Below, in pieces: positions 1 to 8,435 of a stretch of DNA of 17,017 bases. A program made the position numbers and the translations under genes. The notes under the pieces are model-generated. The model was given only the letters and a program-made list of their open reading frames with translations, had not been told where the DNA came from and did not search any database. The DNA is taken from contig CALDHJ010000401.1 in assembly GCA_937941555.1 (NCBI GenBank), positions 1 to 17,017 on the forward strand, read 5' to 3'. Positions within the stretch are counted from its first letter, which is position 1. Each line of letters starts with the position of its first letter. This DNA comes from an uncultured Granulosicoccaceae bacterium (GTDB lineage Bacteria; Pseudomonadota; Gammaproteobacteria; CALCKW01).

Positions 1-1
1 C

Positions 2-3000
2 GAGGAGGCAAGGGGCCTTGTTGCCAAGCTTGCATCACAGGAGGCGTTCATCCGCGCCGGTATCGATCGGCCTTTTCGACTGACTGAATTGACCTTCGAA
101 CTGCGTGAATCCGGTGATCGCACTGTCATCCATGTCAGCAGCCCGGAGCCTATCAGCGAGCCGTTCCTGAACTTTCTCGTGGAAGTGGGTTGGGCGCGCG
201 GCAGTCTGGTGCGCGAATACACGGTCCTGCTTGATCCGCCGGTGTTTCTGGCCGAGCAGAGTACGGAAGTTGGTGTCACCGAAAGCGCGACTGTCGCCGC
301 CGATGATCCGAGCCTGCCGCAGCGCATCGAACGCGTGGAATCGCAGGAACTGACTGAAGATGAGCTCGAGGCCGAGCTTGCCGCCGTCAACGCCGTTATC
401 GGTGCCGAGGAAACGGCCGACGGTGCGGGTGAGCCCGTGGTAGAAGCGGCCGTTGAGCCGGCGCCGCAAGAGGTCGACGATCTGCTCATAGCAGCCGTTG
501 AAGCCGATGATACCGGTGCGGCGTCCGAGCCTGCGATCATCGCTACTGCCGCGGGTCAGGACGATGTTCAGTACACCGAGTCCGTCCTCGAGGATATCGA
601 CTCGGTCGTCGCTGAACTCGATCGGCTCTTTGACGAGGCGGGTCTCGCCTCCGCGGGCGTCGCTGAACCCGCGACGGTAACCGCGGTTGCGACCGAGACC
701 GCCACGGCACCTGAGCCCGCGTCGGAACCACAGAGCTCTGACGTGATCGGGCCTGTGCGGTCCGGGCAGACCTTGTGGAGCCTGGCGAAGGCCAATCGAC
801 AAAGCGGCGCGACGATCGAACAGACCATGATTGCGCTGCTGCGGCAGAACCCGGATGCGTTTGATGGCGATAACGTCAACGCGTTGCGGCGCGGTTCGAT
901 TCTGCGCATGCCGGCTCGCTCGGATGTCTCGTCGCTGAACGCAGCGGACGCCCGCGAACTCGTCGAAGCACAGCATGCCGCATGGCGGGCCTTGCGCGGT
1001 GACGGTGACAACACAACCTCGACGGCCCGGATCGAAGTCCCCACCGAGGCCGAAGAGTCGACTCAAACAGGTGCCGAGGACGACACCGCTGGGTCCACTG
1101 TGCCCGCGGATACGGGCGATGCGGCGGTTGCATCTGAAGGCGAGGCCGAAACGTCCGGAAGCGATTCACTGACAATCGTTGCGGCCCAACCGACCGACGG
1201 TGCCATCGGCGGCGGTGATGAAGAGAGTGCCGCCGCGGCTGCTCGGGTGAGCGAATTGGAACAGCAGTTGGCTGTGACGCTCGAGACGGTTGAAAGTGAG
1301 CGCCAGAACGCGGAAGAGTTGCAGTCCCGCGTGCTCGATCTCGAATCGGCCGTAGACAAGATGAACCGCCTTCTTGAAGTGCGCAACGCCGAACTCGAGC
1401 GTTTGCAGCAGCTCGGCGACGCGCAGTCTGCTGTTGAAGAGGCGGCTAATGCGCAGATCGAGAGTCTGCGTGCGGAGCTCGATTCAGCCAACGAGAAACT
1501 GCAGTCTTTGGTCGCCAGTGGCGACGAGCGACAAGCAGAGGCCCGCGCCCGAATCGATGCACTCCAAGCCGAGCTCGGGGCGGCCAAAGCCACCGCTGAG
1601 GCCGAAGTGGCTCGATTGACCGGTGAGGCCCAGGAAGCCAAGGCGGCAGCCGATGCCGAGGCCAAGGCAGCAGCCGAGGCCGAGGCCGCCGCGCAGGCGG
1701 CAGCGGACGCGAAGGCAGCAGCAGAGGCGAAGGCCGCTGCGGAGGCCGAGGCCGCGCGCGTTGCCAAGGAACTTGCGGAGGCTGCGGCGGCATCCGAGGC
1801 GGAGGCGTCAGCTGAGGCACAAGCACAGCGCCTTGCCGCAGAAGAAGCGCAGGCAGCACGTGATGCCGCAGCGGCAGAGGCCGAGGCACAGCGTCTGGCT
1901 GCAGCCGAAGCGCAAGCGGCGCGCGAGGCCGCTGAGGCAGAAGCCGCCAAGCCCTGGTACGCGCCGCTGCTCAACCCGCAGTACGCGACCTGGATTGGCG
2001 CCGGCTTTGCCGGATTGCTGTTCCTCTGGTTCCTGCTCGCGCGTCGCAAGCGCAACAACGAGTACGTTGAAGACATGGCCTTCGCCGACGTCGCCGAAGG
2101 CGCAATGGTTGAGACCGATGACGACATTGCCGATCAGACGCGCTACGACGACGACAGCATCGCTGACGAGTTGTCGGCAGATGCAACAACAGACGCGACG
2201 GTCGTGGCCGACAGTGTCACGGGAGCCGGTGCCGCAGCTGCTGGTGTGGCGGCAGCGGGCGTCGCAGCGGTCTCGGCAGCGACGTCGGATGACGATGACG
2301 TCACTGAACTGGTAGAGGACGAGTCGGAGTCAAGCGATCCGAACGCGGATGTGCTGGCGGAAGCAGATGTCTACTTGTCCTACGGACTTGCCGATCGCGC
2401 CGAAGAGTTGCTTGACGACGCGATCGACAAAGGGGCCGATGACGAAGTGCTGCACCACAAGCGTCTCGAAGCATTGTTCGCGAAGCAGGATGCCAGTGCA
2501 TTCAGTGAGCGTGCGGAGACCTACAAGAACACCTTTGGCGATCAGACCGAGGGGTGGTCCCGCATTGCCGGTTGGGGCGCGGCGCTCGCGCCGAGCAGCG
2601 CGTTGTTTGCCGGGGCAGCCGCGGCAACCCTTGATGATGCCGCTGACGAGCTCGAAGCAACCGAAATTGTCGAGGTGGTAGACGAGGGCGGTCTGGTCAG
2701 TCAACTTGGCGATGACTTGTCGGACACCTCTGCCAGCCTGGGTGACGGTTTGAGCAGCGAGCTCGACAGTGCGTTCGACGGCACAGACGCCAGTCTGAGT
2801 TCTGCGGGAGACGCGCTGAGTGACATTGCCGCAGGCGGCGAGCTCGACGCGACTGCGGTGGTTTCAGGTCTGGAAGACTCGGTTGATCCACTCGACAGCA
2901 CCGCCGAACTCACGCTTGCCTCGGACGACCTCAGTGGTTTCAGTGCGTCGTCCGGTCTCGACGACCTCGAATTGCCATCGCTTGACGACCTCGATGCTAC

Positions 3001-3394
3001 CAATGCCGATGGCACTTTGGTTGATGGGAGCGCGACAGGCGAGTTCGAGCGCGTTCTGGACGAGACTGATGCCGACGGTGTCGAGCTCGGTGATCAGACG
3101 CTGGACATGGAGAAACTCGAGGCCGAGTTGCTTGAAACTGACCTCAGCGGAGACGTCGGTGGTTTGGCGGATGAGCTCGATTTCGGTGCCGCTGGGTTGT
3201 CGTTGGTGGACGACGACGAGCCTGCGGACATGACGGCAACCGGCGATGAAGTGGATACCATGCTCGATCTGGCACGTGCCTACATCGACATGGGCGACTT
3301 CGACAGTGCCGGCAGCACCCTCAAGGAAGTGATCGCCAGTGGCAATGCGAGCCAGGTTGAAACGGCGCGCACGCTGCAGAAACAGCTTGGCTGA
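2..3394 (+). CDS. fimV: FimV/HubP-family polar organiser and type IV pilus assembly protein, 5' partial
   Basis: FimV-family inner-membrane protein, which in other gammaproteobacteria binds peptidoglycan and organises the cell pole for type IV pilus assembly and twitching. The frame is open back to base 2, and the residues before the TTG at 89 (LASQEAFIRAGIDRPF) continue the FimV N-terminal domain. That TTG is therefore not the start; the signal peptide and first tens of residues lie outside the window. Counting visible residues from base 2: FimV-N end with VEVGW...REYTVLLDPP; LysM about 250-304 (RSGQTLWSLAKAN); coiled coil about 416-530; Ala/Glu-rich TolA-like helix about 535-650; one transmembrane segment about 662-684 followed by RRKR; a long, very acidic cytoplasmic part with TPR-like helices about 781-870; and a FimV-C domain about 1083-1130 (DTMLDLARAYIDMGDFDSAG). 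The visible length of 1130 residues suits the family. A terminator follows, so the gene is probably its own transcription unit. Confidence 0.95.
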   Translation, partial: EEARGLVAKLASQEAFIRAGIDRPFRLTELTFELRESGDRTVIHVSSPEPISEPFLNFLVEVGWARGSLVREYTVLLDPPVFLAEQSTEVGVTESATVAADDPSLPQRIERVESQELTEDELEAELAAVNAVIGAEETADGAGEPVVEAAVEPAPQEVDDLLIAAVEADDTGAASEPAIIATAAGQDDVQYTESVLEDIDSVVAELDRLFDEAGLASAGVAEPATVTAVATETATAPEPASEPQSSDVIGPVRSGQTLWSLAKANRQSGATIEQTMIALLRQNPDAFDGDNVNALRRGSILRMPARSDVSSLNAADARELVEAQHAAWRALRGDGDNTTSTARIEVPTEAEESTQTGAEDDTAGSTVPADTGDAAVASEGEAETSGSDSLTIVAAQPTDGAIGGGDEESAAAAARVSELEQQLAVTLETVESERQNAEELQSRVLDLESAVDKMNRLLEVRNAELERLQQLGDAQSAVEEAANAQIESLRAELDSANEKLQSLVASGDERQAEARARIDALQAELGAAKATAEAEVARLTGEAQEAKAAADAEAKAAAEAEAAAQAAADAKAAAEAKAAAEAEAARVAKELAEAAAASEAEASAEAQAQRLAAEEAQAARDAAAAEAEAQRLAAAEAQAAREAAEAEAAKPWYAPLLNPQYATWIGAGFAGLLFLWFLLARRKRNNEYVEDMAFADVAEGAMVETDDDIADQTRYDDDSIADELSADATTDATVVADSVTGAGAAAAGVAAAGVAAVSAATSDDDDVTELVEDESESSDPNADVLAEADVYLSYGLADRAEELLDDAIDKGADDEVLHHKRLEALFAKQDASAFSERAETYKNTFGDQTEGWSRIAGWGAALAPSSALFAGAAAATLDDAADELEATEIVEVVDEGGLVSQLGDDLSDTSASLGDGLSSELDSAFDGTDASLSSAGDALSDIAAGGELDATAVVSGLEDSVDPLDSTAELTLASDDLSGFSASSGLDDLELPSLDDLDATNADGTLVDGSATGEFERVLDETDADGVELGDQTLDMEKLEAELLETDLSGDVGGLADELDFGAAGLSLVDDDEPADMTATGDEVDTMLDLARAYIDMGDFDSAGSTLKEVIASGNASQVETARTLQKQLG
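1823..1948 (+). repeat. 63-bp tandem repeat (two copies) in the Ala-rich part of fimV
   Basis: Two adjacent 63-bp units (1823-1885 and 1886-1948) each encode 21 residues starting AQRLAA. They match at 17 of 21 amino acids but differ at many third codon positions, so the duplication is old or under protein-level selection. They form the end of the Ala/Glu-rich helix just before the FimV transmembrane segment. I infer a rigid periplasmic spacer, as in TolA-like helices. Confidence 0.75.
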
Positions 3395-3411
3395 CAGCGA
3401 CGCCAAGCCGG

Positions 3412-3438
3412 AAAGGGCGCCTCTGGCGCCCTTTTTTT
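3412..3438 (+). terminator. Intrinsic terminator after fimV
   Basis: GGGCGCC (3415-3421), a 3-nt loop TCT, GGCGCCC (3425-3431), then seven T residues (3432-3438). Three A residues before the stem can pair with the first Ts. It lies 17 nt after the fimV stop and ends 16 nt before the truA ATG, so it separates fimV from truA and places the truA start downstream of the U-tract. Confidence 0.93.
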
Positions 3439-3454
3439 GTTGCAGAGGCACTTC

Positions 3455-4243
3455 ATGAGGCTCGCTGCTGCGGTCGAGTACAACGGTCGCCTGTTCTCGG
3501 GGTGGCAGCGACAGGCGCATGCGCCGAGTGTGCAGGCCGCGCTCGAGGAGGCGCTGTCGCGCGTCGCCGATCACCCGATCGAAGTCACTGCCTCCGGCCG
3601 CACGGATGCCGGTGTACACGCGGTCGCCCAGGTTGTGCATTTCGATTCCGAGGTCGAGCGCCCGCTGCACGGCTGGCGCATGGGCGCGAACACCCATCTG
3701 CCCGATGCAGTGTGTGTGCACTGGGTCGGCCACGTGTCGGCGGAATTCCATGCCCGCTACGACACACTTGATCGCTGTTACCGCTATGTCATCTTGAACC
3801 GAGCGACCCGCCCGGCGATTTCCAATGGACAAGTCACATTGGTGCGTGAGCCGCTTGACGCTACAGCGATGCACACCGCCGCGCAGGCCCTGATCGGCGA
3901 GCACGACTTCAGTGCCTTCCGGGCGGCGGGTTGCCAGGCGAAGCATGCGCGCCGGGAGCTGATCTCGATCGATGTCAGCCGGAACGGTGAGTATCTGGTG
4001 GTTGAGGTCGTCGGCAACGCCTTTTTGCACAACATGATTCGCATCATTGTCGGGTGTCTGGTCGATGTCGGGCGCGGTGAGCGAGATCAGGCTTACCCGG
4101 GCGAGCTGTTGCGCGGCCGGGATCGCACCGCAGGTAGTGTGACAGCGCTGCCCGATGGGCTGTATTTCGTCGGCCCGCGCTACGCAGCCGATACTGGCGT
4201 GCCGTCCTGGCGAGCGTCGACACCGTGCTTGATCGGCTGGTAG
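3455..4243 (+). CDS. truA: tRNA pseudouridine(38-40) synthase TruA
   Basis: Converts uridines 38-40 of the tRNA anticodon stem-loop to pseudouridine in the cytoplasm. The 262-residue product has the TruA N-terminus (MRLAAAVEYNGRLFSGWQRQ), the catalytic-loop motif GRTDAGVHA with the nucleophilic Asp at residue 51, and the later motif FLHNMIRIIVG. The length matches the family. I chose ATG 3455 because it begins the conserved N-terminus and has a purine-rich AGAGG at 3444-3448. A TTG at 3437 would add six residues and lies inside the fimV terminator U-tract. The position between fimV and trpF is as in Pseudomonas. Promoter not identified; some read-through from fimV is possible. Confidence 0.96.
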   Translation: MRLAAAVEYNGRLFSGWQRQAHAPSVQAALEEALSRVADHPIEVTASGRTDAGVHAVAQVVHFDSEVERPLHGWRMGANTHLPDAVCVHWVGHVSAEFHARYDTLDRCYRYVILNRATRPAISNGQVTLVREPLDATAMHTAAQALIGEHDFSAFRAAGCQAKHARRELISIDVSRNGEYLVVEVVGNAFLHNMIRIIVGCLVDVGRGERDQAYPGELLRGRDRTAGSVTALPDGLYFVGPRYAADTGVPSWRASTPCLIGW

Positions 4244-4318
4244 CCACGGCGGGCGGCGCTGCGCTGCCTTCGCAGGTCTGCAGAGCCCGGTCGAGCGCCT
4301 CTGCGCCGCGTCATCCGG

Positions 4319-4324
4319 TATACT
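4319..4324 (+). promoter_or_regulatory. Candidate -10 element directly upstream of trpF
   Basis: TATACT (five of six bases of the -10 consensus) lies 9 nt before the trpF ATG at 4334. A transcript from it would begin at about 4331, giving an almost leaderless mRNA. No convincing -35 is seen at 16-18 bp spacing. The 90-bp gap between truA and trpF (4244-4333) is otherwise GC-rich with nothing I can recognise. Confidence 0.4.
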
Positions 4325-4333
4325 GCGCGCGCC

Positions 4334-4999
4334 ATGGAAAGAGCTCTCCCACGCCGCACCCGAGTAAAGGTTTGCGGCTTCAAACACACCGAGCAGGCTG
4401 TTGCTGCCGCGGAGCTCGGCGTCGACGCGATCGGTTTGATGTTCTACGAGCCGAGTCCGCGTGCTATCGATTTTCAACAGGCCGAGCGGATCTGCCAGGC
4501 GTTGCCGCCCTTCGTCAGTGTGGTGGCGCTTTTTCTCGATGCCGAAGCAACTCGGGTTACTGAGGCATTGAACGCTCTGCCTGTGTCGCTATTGCAATTT
4601 CATGGCACCGAATCACCGGCCTACTGTGAGCAGTTCGGCCGGCCCTACATCCGGGCCGTGCCGCGCGATCAACACGCACAGGCCGCCGCCTTTCAGAGCC
4701 AATTCGGGTCGGCTGCCGGATTCCTCTACGACAGCAACACGGCAGGTCAGGCTGGTGGTCTGGGAGAGACCTTTGCCTGGGCGGACGTGGAAACCACCGA
4801 CGACAGGCCCCGGATTCTCGCAGGGGGACTCGACCCCGACAACGTTGCCGCCGGGATGCGGGCATTTGCACCGCACTCGGTTGATGTCAGCAGCGGTGTC
4901 GAGCGCGCCCGCGGTGACAAAGACCCTGAAAAAATTGCCCGTTTTCTCGCTGCCGTCGCGTTTGCCGACGCCGAGCGCAACCAGGAAATCAAACCATGA
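4334..4999 (+). CDS. trpF: Phosphoribosylanthranilate isomerase
   Basis: Third step of tryptophan synthesis: isomerises N-(5-phosphoribosyl)anthranilate to CdRP. The 221-residue TIM-barrel protein shows the family signatures: KVCGFK with the catalytic Cys at residue 14, [15 protein letters not shown] with the catalytic Asp at 133, and the phosphate-binding strands [10 protein letters not shown] and [11 protein letters not shown] 4334 has no Shine-Dalgarno sequence (the bases before it are GC repeats), and a TATACT lies 9 nt upstream. The stop overlaps the accD start (ATGA, 4996-4999), so the two are translationally coupled. trpB and trpA, which lie between trpF and accD in many proteobacteria, are absent here, as in Pseudomonas. 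Confidence 0.96.
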   Translation: MERALPRRTRVKVCGFKHTEQAVAAAELGVDAIGLMFYEPSPRAIDFQQAERICQALPPFVSVVALFLDAEATRVTEALNALPVSLLQFHGTESPAYCEQFGRPYIRAVPRDQHAQAAAFQSQFGSAAGFLYDSNTAGQAGGLGETFAWADVETTDDRPRILAGGLDPDNVAAGMRAFAPHSVDVSSGVERARGDKDPEKIARFLAAVAFADAERNQEIKP

Positions 5000-5901
5000 G
5001 CTGGTTCGACAAACTCATTCCTTCCCGTGTACGCACGGACGGGCAAGGAAAAGGCAACGTGCCCGAGGGCCTCTGGCTCAAGTGTGCGTCGTGCCAGGAC
5101 GTCTTGTACCGCGCCGAACTCGAGCGCAATCAGGACGTCTGCCCGAAATGCGGCCACCACAGTCGCATCCGTGCGCGGGCGCGTCTGCTGCGCTTCCTAG
5201 ATGCTGACAGCGGCGTCGAGATCGGTGCTGATCTCGAGTCGGTGGACATGCTCAAATTCCGCGACACGAAAAAATACCGCGACCGACTCAACGCGGCGAC
5301 CAAGCAGACCGGTGAGAAAGACGCGCTGATCGTCATGCGTGGTTCGCTCCACGGCGAGCCCGTTGTCGCCATGGCCTTCGACTTCGCCTTCATGGGCGGG
5401 TCGATGGGCTCGGTTGTCGGTGAGCGCTTTGCCCGTGGTGCCGAAGCGGCGCTGGCTGACAACGCGCCGCTGATCTGTTTTTGTGCGAGCGGTGGGGCAC
5501 GCATGCAGGAGTCGCTGTTCTCGCTTTTCCAGATGGCGAAAACCTCGTCCTTGCTTGCGCAGCTGGCAGACAAGGGTGTGCCCTACATCTCCGTGCTGAC
5601 TGATCCGACTACCGGCGGTGTGTCGGCGAGCTTCGCGATGCTTGGCGACCTCAACGTTGCCGAACCCGGTGCGCAGATCGGATTTGCCGGACGCCGGGTG
5701 ATTGAGCAGACGGTGCGCGAGACCCTGCCAGAAGGCTTCCAGCGCTCGGAATTTCTGTTGTCACACGGTGCCATCGACATGATTGTCGATCGGCGCGAAA
5801 TGCGCGATCGCCTGGCGTCGATTCTGCGCATGCTGTGCAAACGGCCTGCGCTCGCGACGCCCGAGGCAGAAGACGCCGATGCCACGCCTGAAAATGCCTG
5901 A
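4996..5901 (+). CDS. accD: Acetyl-CoA carboxylase carboxyltransferase subunit beta
   Basis: Beta subunit of the carboxyltransferase that, with AccA, moves the carboxyl group from biotin-BCCP to acetyl-CoA to make malonyl-CoA, the first committed step of fatty acid synthesis. The 301-residue product has the N-terminal four-Cys zinc finger (C30-x2-C33 and C49-x2-C52) and the crotonase-like core with [18 protein letters not shown] and [17 protein letters not shown]. Length is normal for the family. The start overlaps the trpF stop by four bases. The C-terminus ends in an Asp/Glu/Ala-rich tail. It is followed by folC after 53 bp, as in many proteobacteria. Confidence 0.97.
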   Translation: MSWFDKLIPSRVRTDGQGKGNVPEGLWLKCASCQDVLYRAELERNQDVCPKCGHHSRIRARARLLRFLDADSGVEIGADLESVDMLKFRDTKKYRDRLNAATKQTGEKDALIVMRGSLHGEPVVAMAFDFAFMGGSMGSVVGERFARGAEAALADNAPLICFCASGGARMQESLFSLFQMAKTSSLLAQLADKGVPYISVLTDPTTGGVSASFAMLGDLNVAEPGAQIGFAGRRVIEQTVRETLPEGFQRSEFLLSHGAIDMIVDRREMRDRLASILRMLCKRPALATPEAEDADATPENA

Positions 5902-5954
5902 TCTCGCACGATTGTCGTCGCGGGCGGTGATGTGAATCGGGCAGGGTGGTCGCG

Positions 5955-7220
5955 ATGATTGCGGACAACCTGGATGACTGGCTCGCGTACCTTGAACAGC
6001 TCCACCCGACTCCCATGGAGCTCGGTCTAGAGCGTGTCGGCGAGGTGGCGCGCGCCATGGCGCTCGACCATTTCCGTTGCCCGTTGATTACCGTTGGTGG
6101 CACCAACGGTAAAGGGTCGACGGTCAGCTACCTCGAGAGCATTTACCGCGCGGCCGGTTACCGCACCGCCTCACAGCTCTCGCCCCATCTTGTGCGCTTC
6201 AACGAGCGTATTCGGCTCGACGGTGCCGAAGCGACGGACGCCGATATTCTGCGTGGTCTCGCGGCAGTCGAGGCGGCGCGCGGCGACACTTCGCTGACCT
6301 ACTTCGAGTACACCGTGCTGGCAGCAGTGTGGTTGTTCCACGAATTGTCACCGGATGTAGTGATTCTCGAGGTGGGGCTCGGTGGACGGCTGGACGTGAC
6401 CAACCTCTGGGACGCGGATGCGGTGATCGTGACCAATATCGGACTCGACCACCAGCGCTGGCTCGGCACCGACCGCGAGGCCATCGGGTACGAGAAGGCC
6501 CACATTGCGCGACGCGGACGACCGGCGTTCTGTGGCGACAGCGATGCGCCGCAGAGTTTGCGCGACCACTGGCGTGCGATCGGGGCGGAAGGTTTTTTCC
6601 CTGACGAAGACTTTTTCATCCGCGAACAGGGTGAAGACTGGTCCTGGTCTGATGCCAAAGACACGCTGGCTCTGCCATGCCCAGGCATGTCAGGCGGTTT
6701 TCAACTGGCCAACGCGGCGCCGGTTGTCGGGGTCGTACAGGCCCTGCAGTCACGATTGCCCGTGCCGGTTTCGGCGATTGCTGACGGTTTGCGCATCGCC
6801 CGCATTGCGGGTCGGTTGCAGCCGTACCGGGTGCGGGGAACCGACGTCATTCTGGATGTGGGCCACAACGCGTCGGCTGCCGACGCGCTGGCGCAGGCGC
6901 TCGCGGATGCGCCGGGCCGGCTGCTGGCGGTCAGTGCGGTCATGGCCGACAAGGACCTCGATGCGATTCTGTCGCCGCTGTGGCAGCTGTTCGATCGGTG
7001 GTTTCTAGGCGATATCGCGATGGACAGAGCCTTGCCAGCGGCCGACTACGCGAGCCAACTGGTCGCTCGCGGCGTAGGCAACGTACAATGCGCACCAGAT
7101 CTGACGGCTGCGCTTGACGCTGCGCTCGAGGAGGCAGAGGGCACCGATACGGTGGTGGTCTTTGGCTCGAATTACACCGTTGCAGACGTGATCGAGGCAG
7201 TGACGGCTGCGGCCGACTGA
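5955..7220 (+). CDS. folC: Bifunctional folylpolyglutamate synthase/dihydrofolate synthase
   Basis: Mur-ligase-family enzyme that adds glutamate to dihydropteroate and then extends the polyglutamate tail of folates, using ATP. The product is 421 residues from ATG 5955. Visible motifs are the P-loop GTNGKGS (49-55), SPHLVRFNERIR, EVGLGGRLDVTN, TNIGLDHQRWLG, the Lys region as GYEKAHI (the family usually has EKAGI, so the His is a small oddity), and the C-terminal-domain motif DVGHN (301-305). I prefer ATG 5955 because a purine-rich AGGGTGG precedes it at 5943-5949; GTG 5946 would add three residues. It lies in the accD-folC-SPOR-cvpA-purF run. Confidence 0.95.
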   Translation: MIADNLDDWLAYLEQLHPTPMELGLERVGEVARAMALDHFRCPLITVGGTNGKGSTVSYLESIYRAAGYRTASQLSPHLVRFNERIRLDGAEATDADILRGLAAVEAARGDTSLTYFEYTVLAAVWLFHELSPDVVILEVGLGGRLDVTNLWDADAVIVTNIGLDHQRWLGTDREAIGYEKAHIARRGRPAFCGDSDAPQSLRDHWRAIGAEGFFPDEDFFIREQGEDWSWSDAKDTLALPCPGMSGGFQLANAAPVVGVVQALQSRLPVPVSAIADGLRIARIAGRLQPYRVRGTDVILDVGHNASAADALAQALADAPGRLLAVSAVMADKDLDAILSPLWQLFDRWFLGDIAMDRALPAADYASQLVARGVGNVQCAPDLTAALDAALEEAEGTDTVVVFGSNYTVADVIEAVTAAAD

Positions 7221-7250
7221 CACGCTTCTCACTGGGGAACCTGATCGACT

Positions 7251-7844
7251 GTGGAGAACTCTCTCAAACGCCGTGTTGTCGGCGCTCTCGTGCTGATTGC
7301 ACTGGCCGTGATCATCGTACCGGCCTGGCTCGACGGTTCGGCGCGTCATCTTCGCGACGAAACCGCTTTTGTCGTGCCGTTGCCTCCGCCGAGCGCTGCC
7401 GAGGCGATTGATTCAGACACGGTGGGTCAGCCACTCGAGACCGCGGACGGCAGCATTGCCGTGGCGCCGGTCGAGTCCGTCAAGACCCTGGTACCACTCG
7501 ATGTGCCGCAGGCCGAGGCAGTCACGGAGGTGCAGAGCGACGCTGACGGCGCGGAAAACACGGGCGGCAACACAGAACAGGCTGAAGTGGCCGAGCTCAA
7601 GCCACTGGCGTCGTGGATCGTGCAGGTCGGTAGCTTCGCCAGCGAGCCCAATGCCATTGCCATGGTTGATCGTTTGCGCGAGGGCGGGCTCGCGGCCTTC
7701 AAACGCGACTTCGACTCCAACGGCGAGATGGTGCATCGGGTGTTGGTCGGGCCGTACATTCGGCAGAGTGAAGCCGACAGCGTCAAGAGCACCATTGACG
7801 ACAAGTACCAGTTGAAGTCATTCGTGGCGAGCTGGCGTGACTGA
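7251..7844 (+). CDS. SPOR-domain inner-membrane protein (DedD-like)
   Basis: The 197-residue protein has a short basic N-terminus, one transmembrane segment (about 8-26), a Pro/Glu/Ala-rich periplasmic linker and a C-terminal SPOR domain from about 120 (WIVQVGSFASEPNAIAMVDR). SPOR domains bind denuded glycan strands at the division septum, and DedD in E. coli is a non-essential cell-division protein. The position between folC and cvpA is the usual one for DedD. Start is GTG 7251 with GGGGA at 7234-7238, a rather wide spacing. The gap to folC is 30 bp, so it is probably in the same operon. I am sure of the SPOR domain and fairly sure of the DedD relationship. Confidence 0.9.
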   Translation: MENSLKRRVVGALVLIALAVIIVPAWLDGSARHLRDETAFVVPLPPPSAAEAIDSDTVGQPLETADGSIAVAPVESVKTLVPLDVPQAEAVTEVQSDADGAENTGGNTEQAEVAELKPLASWIVQVGSFASEPNAIAMVDRLREGGLAAFKRDFDSNGEMVHRVLVGPYIRQSEADSVKSTIDDKYQLKSFVASWRD

Positions 7845-7880
7845 ACGCCCGCGTGATCCGTCGCAAGAGGGAGTTGACCG

Positions 7881-8411
7881 ATGCTCGAACTGATTCACCC
7901 CTTCAACTACGCCGACGTGTTCATTGTCTGTGTGTTGCTGATCAGCATGCTGATCAGCATGCGGCACGGCTTCATGCAGGAAGTGATTGGTCTCGGCTCG
8001 CTCGTGATCGCGTTCATCGTCGCCATGACCTACACCGAACAGGCGGCCGAGCAACTGCTGATGCCGCGCATCGAAAACCGCCAGGTGGCGCACGTGATTG
8101 CCGGCGTCGGGTTGTTTGCGGCGACCGTAATGGCCGGTGCGGCGATCAATTACATCGTGTCGAGTTTTTTCAAGCATGGCCCCTTGCGCAGCGCAGACCG
8201 ACTGCTCGGCGCCATGTTCGGTCTGGCTCGCGGGCTTCTCATTGTCATGGTCCTGATTATCGGGCTCGCCATGACTGATACTCCCCGGGAGAGCTGGTGG
8301 CACAGTTCACAACTGATCCAGCGGATTCAGCCGGCTTCGGCGTGGTTGGTCCAGCAAATGCCCCCCGAGTTTGAAGATTTCGTTTTCTTTCCATCGCTGC
8401 GTTCCACGTGA
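7881..8411 (+). CDS. cvpA: CvpA family membrane protein (colicin V production)
   Basis: The 176-residue protein has four predicted membrane segments (about 12-28, 34-52, 69-95, 107-131) and the CvpA-like pattern of an early Asp in the first helix (NYADVFIV) followed by RHGFMQEVIGLGS. In E. coli CvpA is needed for colicin V production; its general role is unclear, with links to envelope homeostasis. The start ATG 7881 has a good ribosome site (AGAGGGA, 7866-7872). It lies 24 bp before purF, the conserved cvpA-purF pairing. A perfect 12-bp tandem duplication in the first helix gives LISMLISM. Confidence 0.94.
   Translation: MLELIHPFNYADVFIVCVLLISMLISMRHGFMQEVIGLGSLVIAFIVAMTYTEQAAEQLLMPRIENRQVAHVIAGVGLFAATVMAGAAINYIVSSFFKHGPLRSADRLLGAMFGLARGLLIVMVLIIGLAMTDTPRESWWHSSQLIQRIQPASAWLVQQMPPEFEDFVFFPSLRST
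7938..7961 (+). repeat. Perfect 12-bp tandem duplication inside cvpA
   Basis: Two perfect copies of CTGATCAGCATG (7938-7949 and 7950-7961) encode LISM twice in the first membrane helix of CvpA. Both copies contain the palindrome TGATCA, and the junction makes GCATGC. The repeat is in frame, so the ORF is kept. Confidence 0.9.
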
Positions 8412-8435
8412 TCGCAGCTGCAAGGTAGATTCCCC

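Noticed and set aside
35..1066. 343-codon minus-strand open frame at the left end
   Set aside because: Lies opposite the FimV-N and LysM coding region, Arg-rich and without domain similarity.
1063..2127. Long minus-strand open frame inside fimV (354 codons)
   Set aside because: It mirrors the Ala/Glu-rich coding repeat, giving a Ser/Ala-rich low-complexity translation. Such antisense frames are expected opposite GC-rich codons, and there is no recognisable domain.
89..3394. fimV beginning at TTG 89
   Set aside because: The frame is open upstream to base 2 and the extra residues match the FimV N-terminal domain; the gene is cut by the window edge, not started at 89.
2864..4477. 537-codon minus-strand open frame across fimV, truA and trpF
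   Set aside because: It crosses the fimV terminator and three strongly supported plus-strand genes and has no recognisable domain; a shadow of GC-rich coding sequence.
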